From Pedobacter sp. ok626 (lineage in GTDB: Bacteria > Bacteroidota > Bacteroidia > Sphingobacteriales > Sphingobacteriaceae), in the NCBI RefSeq assembly GCF_900100435.1, contig NZ_FNEX01000002.1, positions 124,001 through 188,000 of the forward strand: DNA of 64,000 nt, in the 5' to 3' direction. Shown here one piece after another: positions 1 through 9,492 of this stretch. Position numbers and translations under genes: made by a program. How positions within the stretch are numbered: the stretch's first letter is position 1; each line of letters begins with the position of its first letter. Below the pieces are notes generated by a model that was given only the letters and a program-made list of their open reading frames with translations, ran no database searches and had not been told where the DNA came from.

Positions 1-644
1 CCTCTGTAAGGCACAGGGGCCAGATACGGAGAATCAGTTTCTAAAACCAATTTTGATAAAGGAACTTGCTTTAAAACCTCATCTAAACCGGAATTTTTAT
101 ACGTTACAACCCCACCTATTCCCAAATAAAAACCGAGTTCAATAGCCTTATTGGCCTGCTCCAGATTTCCTGTAAAACAATGTAAAATTCCCCTTAGGTC
201 CTCAGCCTTTTCTTCTTCTAAAATTTCGAATATCTCATCAAAAGCCTCTCTGCAATGAATCACAATTGGCAGTTCCAGATCTTTAGCCCATTTAATTTGC
301 TCACGAAAAGCAGCCTGTTGAAAAGGGAGTGTGCTTTTATCCCAATGCAAATCTATACCAATCTCTCCGATGGCATAAATATCTCTATCTACCATACTCT
401 GGCAGATTTCATCTAAAACCTCTTCATAATTCTCCTTCACATCACAAGGATGCAAGCCGGCCATTGCAAAACAGTTATTAGGATATTTCTTTACCAGGGC
501 ATCAATTTTTGCGATAGAAGCAACATCAACGTTAGGCAAAAACAAGCGTTCGATTTGATTGTCAAAACAACGCTGCATCAGCTGATCTAATTTCTCCTCA
601 TCTGTTTCGTAATACAAATGCGTATGGGTGTCGGTTAAAAGCAT
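1..644 (-). CDS. TatD family metal-dependent hydrolase (partial, C-terminus beyond the left edge)
   Basis: A putative metal-dependent DNase/hydrolase with a TIM-barrel amidohydrolase fold. About 214 residues are visible, starting at an ATG at 644. The family motifs appear in the expected order: DTHTH near the N-terminus, a GEIGID motif, IHCREA, HCFTGN and, close to the window edge, ETDSPYLAP. These supply the metal-binding His, Glu and Asp residues of the family. The last roughly 40 residues lie outside the window. The physiological substrate of such proteins is poorly defined; 3'-5' DNase activity is known for TatD itself. The gap to the downstream rhamnosidase is only 53 bases, but the functions look unrelated. 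Confidence 0.9.
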   Translation of the reverse strand, partial: MLLTDTHTHLYYETDEEKLDQLMQRCFDNQIERLFLPNVDVASIAKIDALVKKYPNNCFAMAGLHPCDVKENYEEVLDEICQSMVDRDIYAIGEIGIDLHWDKSTLPFQQAAFREQIKWAKDLELPIVIHCREAFDEIFEILEEEKAEDLRGILHCFTGNLEQANKAIELGFYLGIGGVVTYKNSGLDEVLKQVPLSKLVLETDSPYLAPVPYR

Positions 645-697
645 TGGCGAAGTTAATAAAAACCATCGGAGCTTAACAAATAAAAACAGAAGGTAGT

Positions 698-3600
698 TTA
701 TTCCGTGCTTTTTATGACCACAGGACCTAATAATCCTGAAGGCAACAAAGGTTCATCCTTTTTGAAAACGATATTGGTATTTGTAATGCGCTGCGCCTCA
801 GGCAGGGCCGCATCTCCAATCAATCGGTTTGGCCAAAGGTTAATGATTTCAATGTTTAAGATATTTTCACCTGCCTTTAAGGCTGATGAAATATCCAAAT
901 GCCACGGCGCCGTCCAGACTACGCCAAGGTTTTTACCATTCAATGTTACCTCTGCAATATTTTTTACGACTCCCAGATCCAGGTAAACTGACTGGCCTTT
1001 TGTCCCATTGTATTTAAATGTTTTGGTATAGGTGGCTTTTCCCGAAAAGTACTTAATCCTTTTGTCGGTATGTTGTGCCCAATCCTGCAGACTGGCGAAT
1101 TCTACCACCTCAGGACCGCCCCATTGGGTATCAAAGGCAACCTTCCACGCACCGCTCAATTCCATTCCCGTTTTTAATGCCGGGTAATTGCTTGACACAG
1201 TTTTGGCAGATGAAGGGCTTTTTGGAAAAACAACAAACCAGGATTGGAAAGGCTCAAATTTCAAAGGAATCTCTACCCTACCATCAACATTACGGAAACT
1301 AGCTGCCTTAACAAGCGAGCCCTTAACCGGATCCCAAATTTCCGGCACACGACCTTTAACCCTAAAAGTACAATTAGACGTCACAGTTTTACCATTCCTG
1401 TTGGCTATAAAATAAATCTCAGCCTCTGGCGTAGTACGGTGTATAAAATCAATGTAATCACCCTGCTCAGCACTGTATTCAAAATCAGGTTTTACGCCAT
1501 CATTCAGCAGTACCGTTCTGATTGAGCCTTTAACAAAAATCCGCCCTTTACCATAGTTGTTAATTCTGATTTTGCTTTCATCAGCCTTTCCCCAAAGTTG
1601 TTTGACGGCATTTGTTAAATCCTTATCACAGGCAGGATAATTCTTAAGCCCAGAATCCGTTACCGGTCGGTCGCCAATAACCGTAGCGCCTTCCTTCACC
1701 AGATTGCTTATTTTATTCAGCACCTCCAAAGGCATTCTTTTACTATCCGGTAATACCAATACACGATAGCTCATTCCATCTGGCAAAGTCAACCTGCCAT
1801 TTTTTACCGTTAGGCGAGTAAGCAATACCTCTTCATTGCATACATCATAGTCGTAGCCTTTGCCCAACAACGGATCTATGTGTTTTTGTTCAACAAGATT
1901 TGGTGCCCAGTCGCCATTATAATAAAGCACATCTGCCACAAACTTTCCTTTGCGCAACAGATATTGTGATCGGGCAACGTACGACAAGAATGGCCCTGAC
2001 TTCTCCCACCAGGTTACATTCGGATTAAAGTGCGTGCCTGCACCATACTCATAGCCTGGTTTTCCATCTTTCGGACGGGTAGATGTAGAAGTATGAATTG
2101 CAATACGGTTTATACCCTCACAAAAAGCACGGTCTAGCGCCTGCTTTAAGGAAGCCGGAGAATCCCGCCAATGCCTCATTGTGGTAAAAGCTTCTGCCGA
2201 AGCAGTTTCCTTCCCGTAAATATGAGATGCCGAAGCCACCATTTTAGTCACCTTATTCTGTCCATTGTCTAAGCGCGATACACCATAGCCCTTATCATCC
2301 GTCAAGGTGTTTGGATCTTCATGATTTGGGCCAAGCCAAAACTCTCCCATAGGGAAATCACTCCTGCCAAGATTTTTTAAACCATCCAAACAAATCGTCC
2401 CCGAGCGACTCGGCCCTGCCGATTCGTTCTGAACCAATACACCGGCTTCATGACAAAGCTCAGCAAAACGTTTATAATGTTCGTCAGCCATACAATCGCC
2501 CAACGTTTTCCTGTAATCATGCAAAAAGCGATCTGATATTTCTGCACTGCCAATCAGGTAACCCGAAAGTGCCGGAAGGTAAGGCGTCGGGTCATAACCA
2601 CGGTATTTCTTAAAATGTTCGGTTATCTTTGCCGTCCAGTTAGGAAAACCATCTTCAAAGCTATCATCACAAAAATACTTAGGCTTGTTGCCTACTTTTG
2701 CAGCTTCTTCAATAAACATTCTACCCAGCTTTTCAAACTGTATCTCTACACCTTTACGATCGAACCAATCTACCGATAGGCCATCTGCTTCAGGCTGTGC
2801 AATCATCAATCTCGACCCCGTCATACGGTGCCCCGTACGGATAATTTTCCATTTACCGGCAGGCACTTCCCAATTCAGATACCCGTCCTTTACCATATTC
2901 GTAAGGTCTATGACCTGTTGTACCGGAATGGGTTGATCTGTTGCTGCATTATCCCATGGCTGCTTTACAGGCCCCATTACATCCACAGCTTTAGCAAAAT
3001 TACTCAGGTCTTTGTGGTTTGTCTTTGCCGCCAAAACTGCGGCACGTTCTCCGCTAATGCGATTAGCGGGATTATCATGATCAGGAATGGCCACTATAGC
3101 CGTGTCCCGGTAATCCAGTTTTTCTAATGGCAGATCAATGTATTCCTTATAACCGGGAGGGTTAAACACCTTATCATACCCCGTTCTGTTGCCCGGCAAA
3201 GGCAAAGCACCAGAAAATTTCTGCGGACCGCTTAAAGCCAGTTCCGACTGCAGGTACCAACGACCTGAGTTTTCAGGTTCAATCCACGGTCCTCCCATGC
3301 ACCAACCCGAACTCATGTTGATGCCCACATCGATTTTCATCCGTTTAGCTTCCTTCATCGCATGTCGATACAGCTCTTTCCACTCCTCCGACATAAACTT
3401 AGCTCCCTGCGGAAAAGGCACACCACCTAATCCACCTGCAGAGTTCACCAATAGTACCTCTCCCATTCCCTTTGCCCTAAACTCTTCCATGTCGCGGGTA
3501 ATCCCTTCCTTATCTACCAAGCCGTTAAACCACCACCAATAGCAGGATGATTTACTTTGATCAGGAGGAGTTATAAAGTTCTGCTCCAAATCGCCCAAAG

Positions 3601-3727
3601 CAATTGAAGTATTCTTATCTCTTAAATCATTGTTCAATATCGCGCCAAATCCATTAAGGCTCAACAGTGTTAGATTTGCTGTAGCAATGGAGCTTATCTT
3701 TATAAAGTTTCTTCTTTCTAATTTCAT
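698..3727 (-). CDS. GH106 family alpha-L-rhamnosidase, exported with a Tat-like signal
   Basis: A predicted 1009-residue glycoside hydrolase that releases L-rhamnose from plant or bacterial polysaccharides. The N-terminus has a twin-arginine-type signal (ERRNFIK followed by a hydrophobic stretch), which also decides the start: the ATG at 3727 places this signal at residue 4, whereas an upstream in-frame start at 3778 would bury it and overlap the GH78 gene. The aromatic CYWWWFNG motif near residue 62 is typical of GH106, and the last 150 residues form a jelly-roll sugar-binding module ending in a GLLGPV segment. It lies 19 bases after the GH78 gene, in the same direction, so the two probably form one transcript. 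I did not map the catalytic glutamates. Confidence 0.88.
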   Translation of the reverse strand: MKLERRNFIKISSIATANLTLLSLNGFGAILNNDLRDKNTSIALGDLEQNFITPPDQSKSSCYWWWFNGLVDKEGITRDMEEFRAKGMGEVLLVNSAGGLGGVPFPQGAKFMSEEWKELYRHAMKEAKRMKIDVGINMSSGWCMGGPWIEPENSGRWYLQSELALSGPQKFSGALPLPGNRTGYDKVFNPPGYKEYIDLPLEKLDYRDTAIVAIPDHDNPANRISGERAAVLAAKTNHKDLSNFAKAVDVMGPVKQPWDNAATDQPIPVQQVIDLTNMVKDGYLNWEVPAGKWKIIRTGHRMTGSRLMIAQPEADGLSVDWFDRKGVEIQFEKLGRMFIEEAAKVGNKPKYFCDDSFEDGFPNWTAKITEHFKKYRGYDPTPYLPALSGYLIGSAEISDRFLHDYRKTLGDCMADEHYKRFAELCHEAGVLVQNESAGPSRSGTICLDGLKNLGRSDFPMGEFWLGPNHEDPNTLTDDKGYGVSRLDNGQNKVTKMVASASHIYGKETASAEAFTTMRHWRDSPASLKQALDRAFCEGINRIAIHTSTSTRPKDGKPGYEYGAGTHFNPNVTWWEKSGPFLSYVARSQYLLRKGKFVADVLYYNGDWAPNLVEQKHIDPLLGKGYDYDVCNEEVLLTRLTVKNGRLTLPDGMSYRVLVLPDSKRMPLEVLNKISNLVKEGATVIGDRPVTDSGLKNYPACDKDLTNAVKQLWGKADESKIRINNYGKGRIFVKGSIRTVLLNDGVKPDFEYSAEQGDYIDFIHRTTPEAEIYFIANRNGKTVTSNCTFRVKGRVPEIWDPVKGSLVKAASFRNVDGRVEIPLKFEPFQSWFVVFPKSPSSAKTVSSNYPALKTGMELSGAWKVAFDTQWGGPEVVEFASLQDWAQHTDKRIKYFSGKATYTKTFKYNGTKGQSVYLDLGVVKNIAEVTLNGKNLGVVWTAPWHLDISSALKAGENILNIEIINLWPNRLIGDAALPEAQRITNTNIVFKKDEPLLPSGLLGPVVIKSTE

Positions 3728-3746
3728 TACTGGGGATGTATGGCGA

Positions 3747-6461
3747 TTAATACTCAAAACGGTAAATTCCAGATCCAACTGTCATTTCGGTATTGTTATC
3801 TACCTTTTTAACATTACTTAAATCCTTAACTTTATTTATTGCGTTATTGGATTCTGTTACAGTCGCATTTCCTGTATCAGGCAAAATGATCTTTGCCCTT
3901 GTATTAGCTGGAACAACTACTTCCAATTTAGTTTTGCCTCCTTCAATAGTCCATGAAGATTTTACCTTACCATATAAGGTTTCCAATTCTGCACTCGCAT
4001 TTTTAAGGTCACCACCTGGTTTCGGCGCAACAACTATTTCTTTATAACCTGGCGTAGCTTCACTAATACCTGCAACAGTGCGGTACATCCAATCGCCTAT
4101 CGCCCCATAAGCATAATGGTTAAAGGAGTTCATGCTTGTGGCCTGAAAAGAACCATCGGGTTTAATACCATCCCAACGTTCCCATATCGTTGTTGCCCCT
4201 TTTTTAACAGGATACAACCACGACGGATAAGTTTCCTGCAAAAGCAACTTATAGGCCACATCATTATAACCAAAGCGGGTTAATACATGGCAAAGGTAAG
4301 GTGTACCTAAAAATCCAGTGGTTAAATGATTGCCATAGGCAGCCACATTATCCGCTAGCCTTTTTGCAGCTTGCGCCCTTAAATCTTCTGATAACAGATC
4401 AAAATTTAAAGCCAATACATAAGCCGTTTGTGAACTGGATACCAATCTGCCCGATGGCGTTACATACTCTTCCATAAAAGCCTTTTTAATTACTTTAAGC
4501 AATTCTGTATACGCTTTCACATCTGCTTCATTTCCCAATACTTTGGCCGCATTGATTAGGTTCTGAGTAGAGTGTGCATAAAAAGCCTGTGCAATAAAAA
4601 ATTTATCTGTTAATGCAGCTTTACCATCTCTATCATCTGCCATGGTATAAAATAGCCAGTCGCCATAATGCGGACCGCTGTTCCATAAGTTGTTTTTACT
4701 GATGCTACGAATATACTCTACCCATGCTTTCATGCTACTGTACTGACGAGCCAGTAAGTCCTTATCGCCATAAGCCTGGTAAAAATCCCAAGGAATAATG
4801 GTAGCCACATCTCCCCAACCTGCCGAACCTGCATTTTTTACGGTACGCACATCGGGAATTACTACCGGTACATTCCCTGTTGAGTGCTGATCAACTTTTA
4901 GATCATGCAACCACTTGTCGAAAAAGCCTGCCACATCCATATTGTAAGCCGCTGTTTTAAAGAATACCTGTGCATCACCAGTCCAGCCTAAGCGCTCATC
5001 ACGTTGTGGACAATCGGTAGGGACATCTACAAAGTTTCCTTTTTGCCCCCATTGGATATTGCTTTGCAACTGGTTCAGTAATTTGTTAGAAGTAGAGAAA
5101 TTGCCCGTTGGCGTCATGTTCGAATAAATGGCAATAGCATTTACAGTGTTGCTATCCAATTTACCAGCGTAGCCCATTAGCTTAATATACCTAAAGCCCT
5201 GGAAAGTAAAATGAGGCTCCAGTACATCTACCTTACTGCCAGACAATATATATTTATTTTCCTGTTTCGCCTTTCTTAGGTTCTCTGTATAAAAATTCCC
5301 TTCTTTATCCAATACCTCTGCATGGTTCAGGGTAACCGTATCACCTGCTTTCCCTTTAATCTTTAACTGCACCCAGCCTACCAGGTTCTGGCCAAAATCT
5401 ATTACAGTTTCACCTTTCGGAGTCTTGATCACTTTAGCTGGAGCAAAGCGCTCGTGTTTACCTACGGTTGGGCCTATCGGGGCTACAAGATTATCCAGTT
5501 TAACAGCTACTGTTTTTACTTTTTGCCAATCCTTAGACATAAAATCCTGTACTGATGCATTCTTTTCCAATCTCGCATCATAGGTCTCTCCATTATAAAT
5601 ATCAGATGCTTTTACCGGACCGTTAAATGAAGCTGTCCAGTTATCATCAGAGTTTATCGTTTCCTTTTTCCCGTCTGCATATTCAATTTCTAGTTGAAAT
5701 AATAAACCCACTTCTTTACCGTACAGGTTACGCTTGTTATTAAACTCCAGGTTTCCGCGATACCAGCCGTCACCAATGGTTACCAGCGCCGCATTTTTAC
5801 CTATTTTTAGAATAGAGGTAACATCGTAAGTTTGATATTGTAAGCGTTTATGATAGCTGGTCCAGCCAGGTGTAAAGTAATGATCACCTACCCTTTGTCC
5901 ATTTAGTTTGGCCTCATATAAGCCATGAGCAGTGATGTACAACCTGGCCTGTTTAACCGATTTGGCAATATCAAAGCCTCGTCCAAACATTGGGGCAGGC
6001 CCTACCTTACCTTCGGTGTCGTTGGCGGTCTGTATCCATTTTGCAGACCAGTCGGCTGGCGACAATAACCCTGTCTCCCAGAAATTGATGTTACTCCAAT
6101 CTGAGGACTTTCCGTTCTTGTCCCAAACCTTAACCTGCCAGTAATAACGTTGTTTGGCTTTTAAAGGGGAGCCTTTGTAAGTAACATGTAGAGATTGGTC
6201 AGAATTTACCTTACCTGTTTGCCAGATCAGGTTTTTACCGCTTAAAATATCTTTGTCTGTTAGGGCTACTCGAAGTTCGTAAGCCTTTTGACTGATGTTT
6301 CTTTCTGTCGAGTTTAGCTTCCAGCTTAACTGAAGCTGTGCAGCATCTATCCCAATGGGATTATGTTTATAGTTGGTGGTTAATTGGTCTGCAATGAGCT
6401 TTTGAGCCTGTGCAGAGACTGAAAAATAAATGAGTAAGATTAATGCGCTCAGTTTGTTCAT
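3747..6461 (-). CDS. GH78 family alpha-L-rhamnosidase
   Basis: A predicted 904-residue periplasmic or surface enzyme that hydrolyses terminal alpha-L-rhamnose. A Sec signal peptide ends near the AQAQ at residues 17-20. Family-typical regions follow in order: N-terminal beta domains, a concanavalin-like domain, then the (alpha/alpha)6 catalytic barrel with the motif DCPQRDERLGWTGD around residues 480-493, whose acidic residues belong to the active site in GH78 enzymes. The C-terminal region with NSFNHYAYGAIGDWMY is the usual barrel end and beta-sandwich cap. Pairing of GH78 with GH106 suggests degradation of a rhamnose-rich glycan such as rhamnogalacturonan. No SusC/SusD pair is adjacent on this side. 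Confidence 0.93.
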   Translation of the reverse strand: MNKLSALILLIYFSVSAQAQKLIADQLTTNYKHNPIGIDAAQLQLSWKLNSTERNISQKAYELRVALTDKDILSGKNLIWQTGKVNSDQSLHVTYKGSPLKAKQRYYWQVKVWDKNGKSSDWSNINFWETGLLSPADWSAKWIQTANDTEGKVGPAPMFGRGFDIAKSVKQARLYITAHGLYEAKLNGQRVGDHYFTPGWTSYHKRLQYQTYDVTSILKIGKNAALVTIGDGWYRGNLEFNNKRNLYGKEVGLLFQLEIEYADGKKETINSDDNWTASFNGPVKASDIYNGETYDARLEKNASVQDFMSKDWQKVKTVAVKLDNLVAPIGPTVGKHERFAPAKVIKTPKGETVIDFGQNLVGWVQLKIKGKAGDTVTLNHAEVLDKEGNFYTENLRKAKQENKYILSGSKVDVLEPHFTFQGFRYIKLMGYAGKLDSNTVNAIAIYSNMTPTGNFSTSNKLLNQLQSNIQWGQKGNFVDVPTDCPQRDERLGWTGDAQVFFKTAAYNMDVAGFFDKWLHDLKVDQHSTGNVPVVIPDVRTVKNAGSAGWGDVATIIPWDFYQAYGDKDLLARQYSSMKAWVEYIRSISKNNLWNSGPHYGDWLFYTMADDRDGKAALTDKFFIAQAFYAHSTQNLINAAKVLGNEADVKAYTELLKVIKKAFMEEYVTPSGRLVSSSQTAYVLALNFDLLSEDLRAQAAKRLADNVAAYGNHLTTGFLGTPYLCHVLTRFGYNDVAYKLLLQETYPSWLYPVKKGATTIWERWDGIKPDGSFQATSMNSFNHYAYGAIGDWMYRTVAGISEATPGYKEIVVAPKPGGDLKNASAELETLYGKVKSSWTIEGGKTKLEVVVPANTRAKIILPDTGNATVTESNNAINKVKDLSNVKKVDNNTEMTVGSGIYRFEY

Positions 6462-6651
6462 TTGAGATTGGTTTATTTGGTTTCATTTATGTGGCAAGAT
6501 AAAACATTCATGTTAAGTATTTAATAAAGTTTAATTAACTTTCAAATAGTCACAAAAAAGTTTCAATCCATCACTAAAATAAAACATTTTGAAACCAAAA
6601 CTGTCATGAACTGTCCTGTTATAAACGAAGCAAATCCGGGAAGTAAATCAT

Positions 6652-6690
6652 AAAAAAAGGGATGTACCATTTTTTACAATGATACATCCC
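6652..6690 (-). terminator. Intrinsic terminator of the FKBP lipoprotein gene
   Basis: Arms GGGATGTA and TACATCCC with a further paired CCA/TGA-type extension form a hairpin (6659-6690). On the minus strand the stem is followed directly by a run of seven T. It lies 37 bases after the stop of the gene ending at 6728. The rest of the 6462-6727 gap is AT-rich and holds nothing else I can recognise beyond the presumed GH78 promoter. Confidence 0.85.
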
Positions 6691-6727
6691 TCTATTATGT
6701 GATTACCCTAATGGGCAATATATTATA

Positions 6728-7732
6728 TTATTTTGTTGGAGCAGGCGTTACTGGTGTAACTGTTGCACCTGGCTGAGCTACCGGAGCTGCAGTTGGTTTT
6801 TTAATGTCAGTTAACTCAACTTCAAATACAAGTGGAGAAAAAGGACTGATACCACCCTGAGGCATACCACCTTCGCCATAAGCAAGGCTTGACGGGATGA
6901 TTAAAGTGATTTTTCCACCTTTACCAATCAATTGCAAACCTTCATCAAATCCTGGAATTGCTCTTCCTAAAGTAATAGGACGAGGACCATATTGAGCCAT
7001 TGCATTGTGTTTACCTGCTTCTTTAGCAACTTTCTCATCACTAGTATCGAAGATATTATCTTTACCGTCAGATTTTTTAGTTGTTAATTTACCAGTATAG
7101 TTAACCATCATTGTATCACCTAAAGCAGGTTTTACAGCATCACCTGGTTTGCTGATCACATATTGTAAACCAGAAGCAGTTGTTGTAGTTTTCAGGTTAT
7201 TGTCAGCAATGTATTTTTTGATTTTACCAGCTTCAGCACCTTTCTTTTTCTCAATGCTAGCTTTGTAATCTTTTTCAAAGAAATCTCTAGCTTGTTTTTG
7301 GAAGGTAGAATCAGCTTCGCCCGCTTTTTTAGCTAACACTTTTTCTACTTTAATCGTAAACACGATGTATTTATCTTTTGTTCCTGGAGGTTTTGGTTGG
7401 CCAGAACGAGCAGCCATAGTATCTAAATCCAATTTAAATGTAGCGCTATCGCCTTCTCCAAACAACGTTAAAACATCGTTCATATCACCTGCATAAACTT
7501 TTTTAGCAACAGGGAAAACCTGAGGTTGATCCATATCCCATGTGTTAAACATCACAGAATCTTTCTCACTTTTTTGGATAAAGTTTAACTTAACTATATC
7601 ACCTTCTTTAATTTTTGCGCCACCAGCATCTTTATGGATGATATACGACAGGCCTCCTGGACCTTTTTTATAGTTGTTACAAGCAGCTAGCCCAAGTGTC
7701 GCTGCGAAAAGAATTACTAGACCTTTCTTCAT
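6728..7732 (-). CDS. FKBP-type peptidyl-prolyl isomerase lipoprotein (GldI-like)
   Basis: A 334-residue lipoprotein with lipobox LAAC (Cys18) and a C-terminal FKBP domain at about residues 185-312, containing the PPIase features TMMVNYTGKL, GFDEGLQLIGKGGK and IPSSLAYGEGG. The region before it (residues 25-135) resembles a second, degenerate FKBP-like fold. A proline/alanine-rich tail of about 20 residues ends the protein. It should assist folding of periplasmic or outer-membrane proteins. In flavobacteria the gliding protein GldI is an FKBP lipoprotein in a similar context beside a DHH phosphoesterase, so orthology is possible but not shown. The gene follows the DHH gene in the same direction with a 64-base gap. 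Confidence 0.9.
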   Translation of the reverse strand: MKKGLVILFAATLGLAACNNYKKGPGGLSYIIHKDAGGAKIKEGDIVKLNFIQKSEKDSVMFNTWDMDQPQVFPVAKKVYAGDMNDVLTLFGEGDSATFKLDLDTMAARSGQPKPPGTKDKYIVFTIKVEKVLAKKAGEADSTFQKQARDFFEKDYKASIEKKKGAEAGKIKKYIADNNLKTTTTASGLQYVISKPGDAVKPALGDTMMVNYTGKLTTKKSDGKDNIFDTSDEKVAKEAGKHNAMAQYGPRPITLGRAIPGFDEGLQLIGKGGKITLIIPSSLAYGEGGMPQGGISPFSPLVFEVELTDIKKPTAAPVAQPGATVTPVTPAPTK

Positions 7733-7796
7733 GTGGTTTTTTAAATTATATTTTTTTATATGTTTATTTTCTAAATTCTGTTCAATAACTCCATCC

Positions 7797-8807
7797 TTAT
7801 CGAAGCAGTTGGTTTTTATAATCTGGTAAAAGTGCTTTAAAATCTTTTACTGTTTCTACTAAATTTTTATCGGAATACCCACCAGCTGCATTTCTATGTC
7901 CACCCCCGTTAAAGTATTTCTTACAAATCTCGTTCGCAGGAAAATCTCCTGTGGAGCGCAAAGATAATTTAACTTTATCAGTTCTTTCAATAATAAATGC
8001 GGCCAATTTAACACCATTAATTGACAATGCATAATTCACTATCCCTTCGGTATCACCGGTTACAATATTAAACTTTTTTAGTTCTTCTTTAGTAACAGAT
8101 ATGATTGCTGTATTAAATTCTGGAATTACTTCCAGCTTCTCACTTAAGCAATAGCCCAGGAAACGTAAACGGTTTTCTGTCGCGTTATCGTATACCAATT
8201 GATGAATTCTCCAGTGTTCGGCACCTAAATCGATCAAATCGGCAGCAATACGATAAACTCCAGCATTTGCAGATTCAAAACGGAAAGAACCCGAATCGGT
8301 CATGATCCCTGTATATAAACAACTCGCGATGTCTTTATTCATCAATGCTCCGTCCTCCAACTCATTTACAATAAAATCGTAAACCAATTGAGCCGCAGCA
8401 CAAGCGCCGATATTCCAATGACGGTAATCATCAAAATCTTCAGGATCCAGGTGGTGATCAATCATCAACTTATAAGCATTAGATGACCTCACCAATTCGC
8501 CCAATTCATTAATTCGACCAAGCGCATTAAAATCAAGGCAGAAAATCATCGAAGCTTCGGCTACCAGTTTTGCTGAACGCTCTTGTTCATCAGGATAAAT
8601 AATGACTTCGGCATTATTAGGCATCCAATGTAAAAAGTAGGGATAATCGCTAGGCGTGATTACGTGAACATGATGCCCCTTCTGAATCAGATACGCATAT
8701 AAGCCCAATGATGAACCCATTGCATCACCATCAGGTTTATGATGTGTTGTAATTACAATTTTCTGTGGCGTAGCCAGCAAAGATTTTATTTCTGAAATAG
8801 ATAGCAT
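7797..8807 (-). CDS. nrnA: DHH-family phosphoesterase, NrnA-like nanoRNase / pAp phosphatase
   Basis: A cytosolic 336-residue phosphoesterase of the DHH/DHHA1 type. Family motifs visible: HHKPDGDAMGSS (residues 22-33), a CLDFN motif near residue 90, MIDHHLDP with the DHH triad at 117-119, and the C-terminal DHHA1 signature GGGHRNAAGG. NrnA-type enzymes degrade 2-5 nt RNA fragments and dephosphorylate 3'-phosphoadenosine 5'-phosphate. Length and motif spacing match this branch rather than RecJ. A minus-strand TAGCTTTG element at 8819-8826 lies 11 bases before the ATG, leaving a very short leader. Confidence 0.88.
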   Translation of the reverse strand: MLSISEIKSLLATPQKIVITTHHKPDGDAMGSSLGLYAYLIQKGHHVHVITPSDYPYFLHWMPNNAEVIIYPDEQERSAKLVAEASMIFCLDFNALGRINELGELVRSSNAYKLMIDHHLDPEDFDDYRHWNIGACAAAQLVYDFIVNELEDGALMNKDIASCLYTGIMTDSGSFRFESANAGVYRIAADLIDLGAEHWRIHQLVYDNATENRLRFLGYCLSEKLEVIPEFNTAIISVTKEELKKFNIVTGDTEGIVNYALSINGVKLAAFIIERTDKVKLSLRSTGDFPANEICKKYFNGGGHRNAAGGYSDKNLVETVKDFKALLPDYKNQLLR

Positions 8808-8818
8808 AATTTTCGTTG

Positions 8819-8826
8819 CAAAGCTA
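8819..8826 (-). promoter_or_regulatory. Bacteroidota -7 element (TAGCTTTG) of the DHH gene
   Basis: On the minus strand TAGCTTTG matches the TAnnTTTG consensus exactly and ends 11 bases before the start codon at 8807. A clear -33 TTTG is not seen. It sits in the 142-base divergent gap shared with ndk. Confidence 0.6.
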
Positions 8827-8921
8827 ATAATTTAATGATAATTGAAGCCTATAATATTTATGCCTTTTAGAGCAAACAATTTTATCTAAGTTTCGAACTT
8901 TAATATTAACAGTATAAAACG

Positions 8922-8929
8922 TAATTTTG
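8922..8929 (+). promoter_or_regulatory. Bacteroidota -7 element (TAATTTTG) of ndk
   Basis: TAATTTTG matches TAnnTTTG exactly and lies 20 bases before the ndk ATG. The -33 region is not obvious. Confidence 0.6.
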
Positions 8930-8949
8930 CAAAAAATCATATAAATAAA

Positions 8950-9369
8950 ATGAGTACAAATAGAACTTTTACCATGATTAAGCCTGATGCTGTTGCGAAT
9001 GGCCATATTGGTGCTATCATTAATGACATTACTGCTGCAGGTTTTAAAATCATTGCATTAAAATACACTAAACTAACTCCAGAAACAGCTGGCGAGTTTT
9101 ATGCAGTTCACAAAGAGCGTCCTTTTTATGCTGACTTGGTAAGCTTCATGTCATCTGGACCGATCGTTGCTGCAATTCTTGAGAAAGACAACGCTATCGA
9201 AGATTTCAGAAAATTAATCGGTGCTACTAACCCAGCTGAAGCAGCTGAAGGTACTATCCGTCAGAAATATGCTAAATCAATTGATGCAAATGCTGTTCAC
9301 GGTTCAGATTCTGACGAGAACGCTGCAATTGAAGGCGATTTCTTCTTTACTGCTGCTGAGCGTTTCTAA
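8950..9369 (+). CDS. ndk: Nucleoside diphosphate kinase
   Basis: A 139-residue cytosolic enzyme that transfers the gamma-phosphate of ATP to nucleoside diphosphates through a phospho-histidine. The N-terminal [11 protein letters not shown] strand and the active-site segment NAVHGSDS, with the catalytic histidine at residue 117, are diagnostic. Length is normal for the bacterial enzyme. It is transcribed divergently from the DHH gene and closed by a strong hairpin terminator, so it is probably monocistronic. Confidence 0.97.
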   Translation: MSTNRTFTMIKPDAVANGHIGAIINDITAAGFKIIALKYTKLTPETAGEFYAVHKERPFYADLVSFMSSGPIVAAILEKDNAIEDFRKLIGATNPAEAAEGTIRQKYAKSIDANAVHGSDSDENAAIEGDFFFTAAERF

Positions 9370-9421
9370 GAACTTCTCTGATCATTAATCTGGATATGAT
9401 TCAGAATGACGACAGTATTAA

Positions 9422-9457
9422 AATAAGCACCTCAAAAAAGGTGCTTATTTTTTTATA
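9422..9457 (+). terminator. Intrinsic terminator of ndk
   Basis: The stem AATAAGCACCT / AGGTGCTTATT with a short A-rich loop is followed by a T run. It begins 53 bases after the ndk stop codon. Confidence 0.9.
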
Positions 9458-9492
9458 AAGTTTGTACCTTTCCTCCACAACAAATAGAACTA

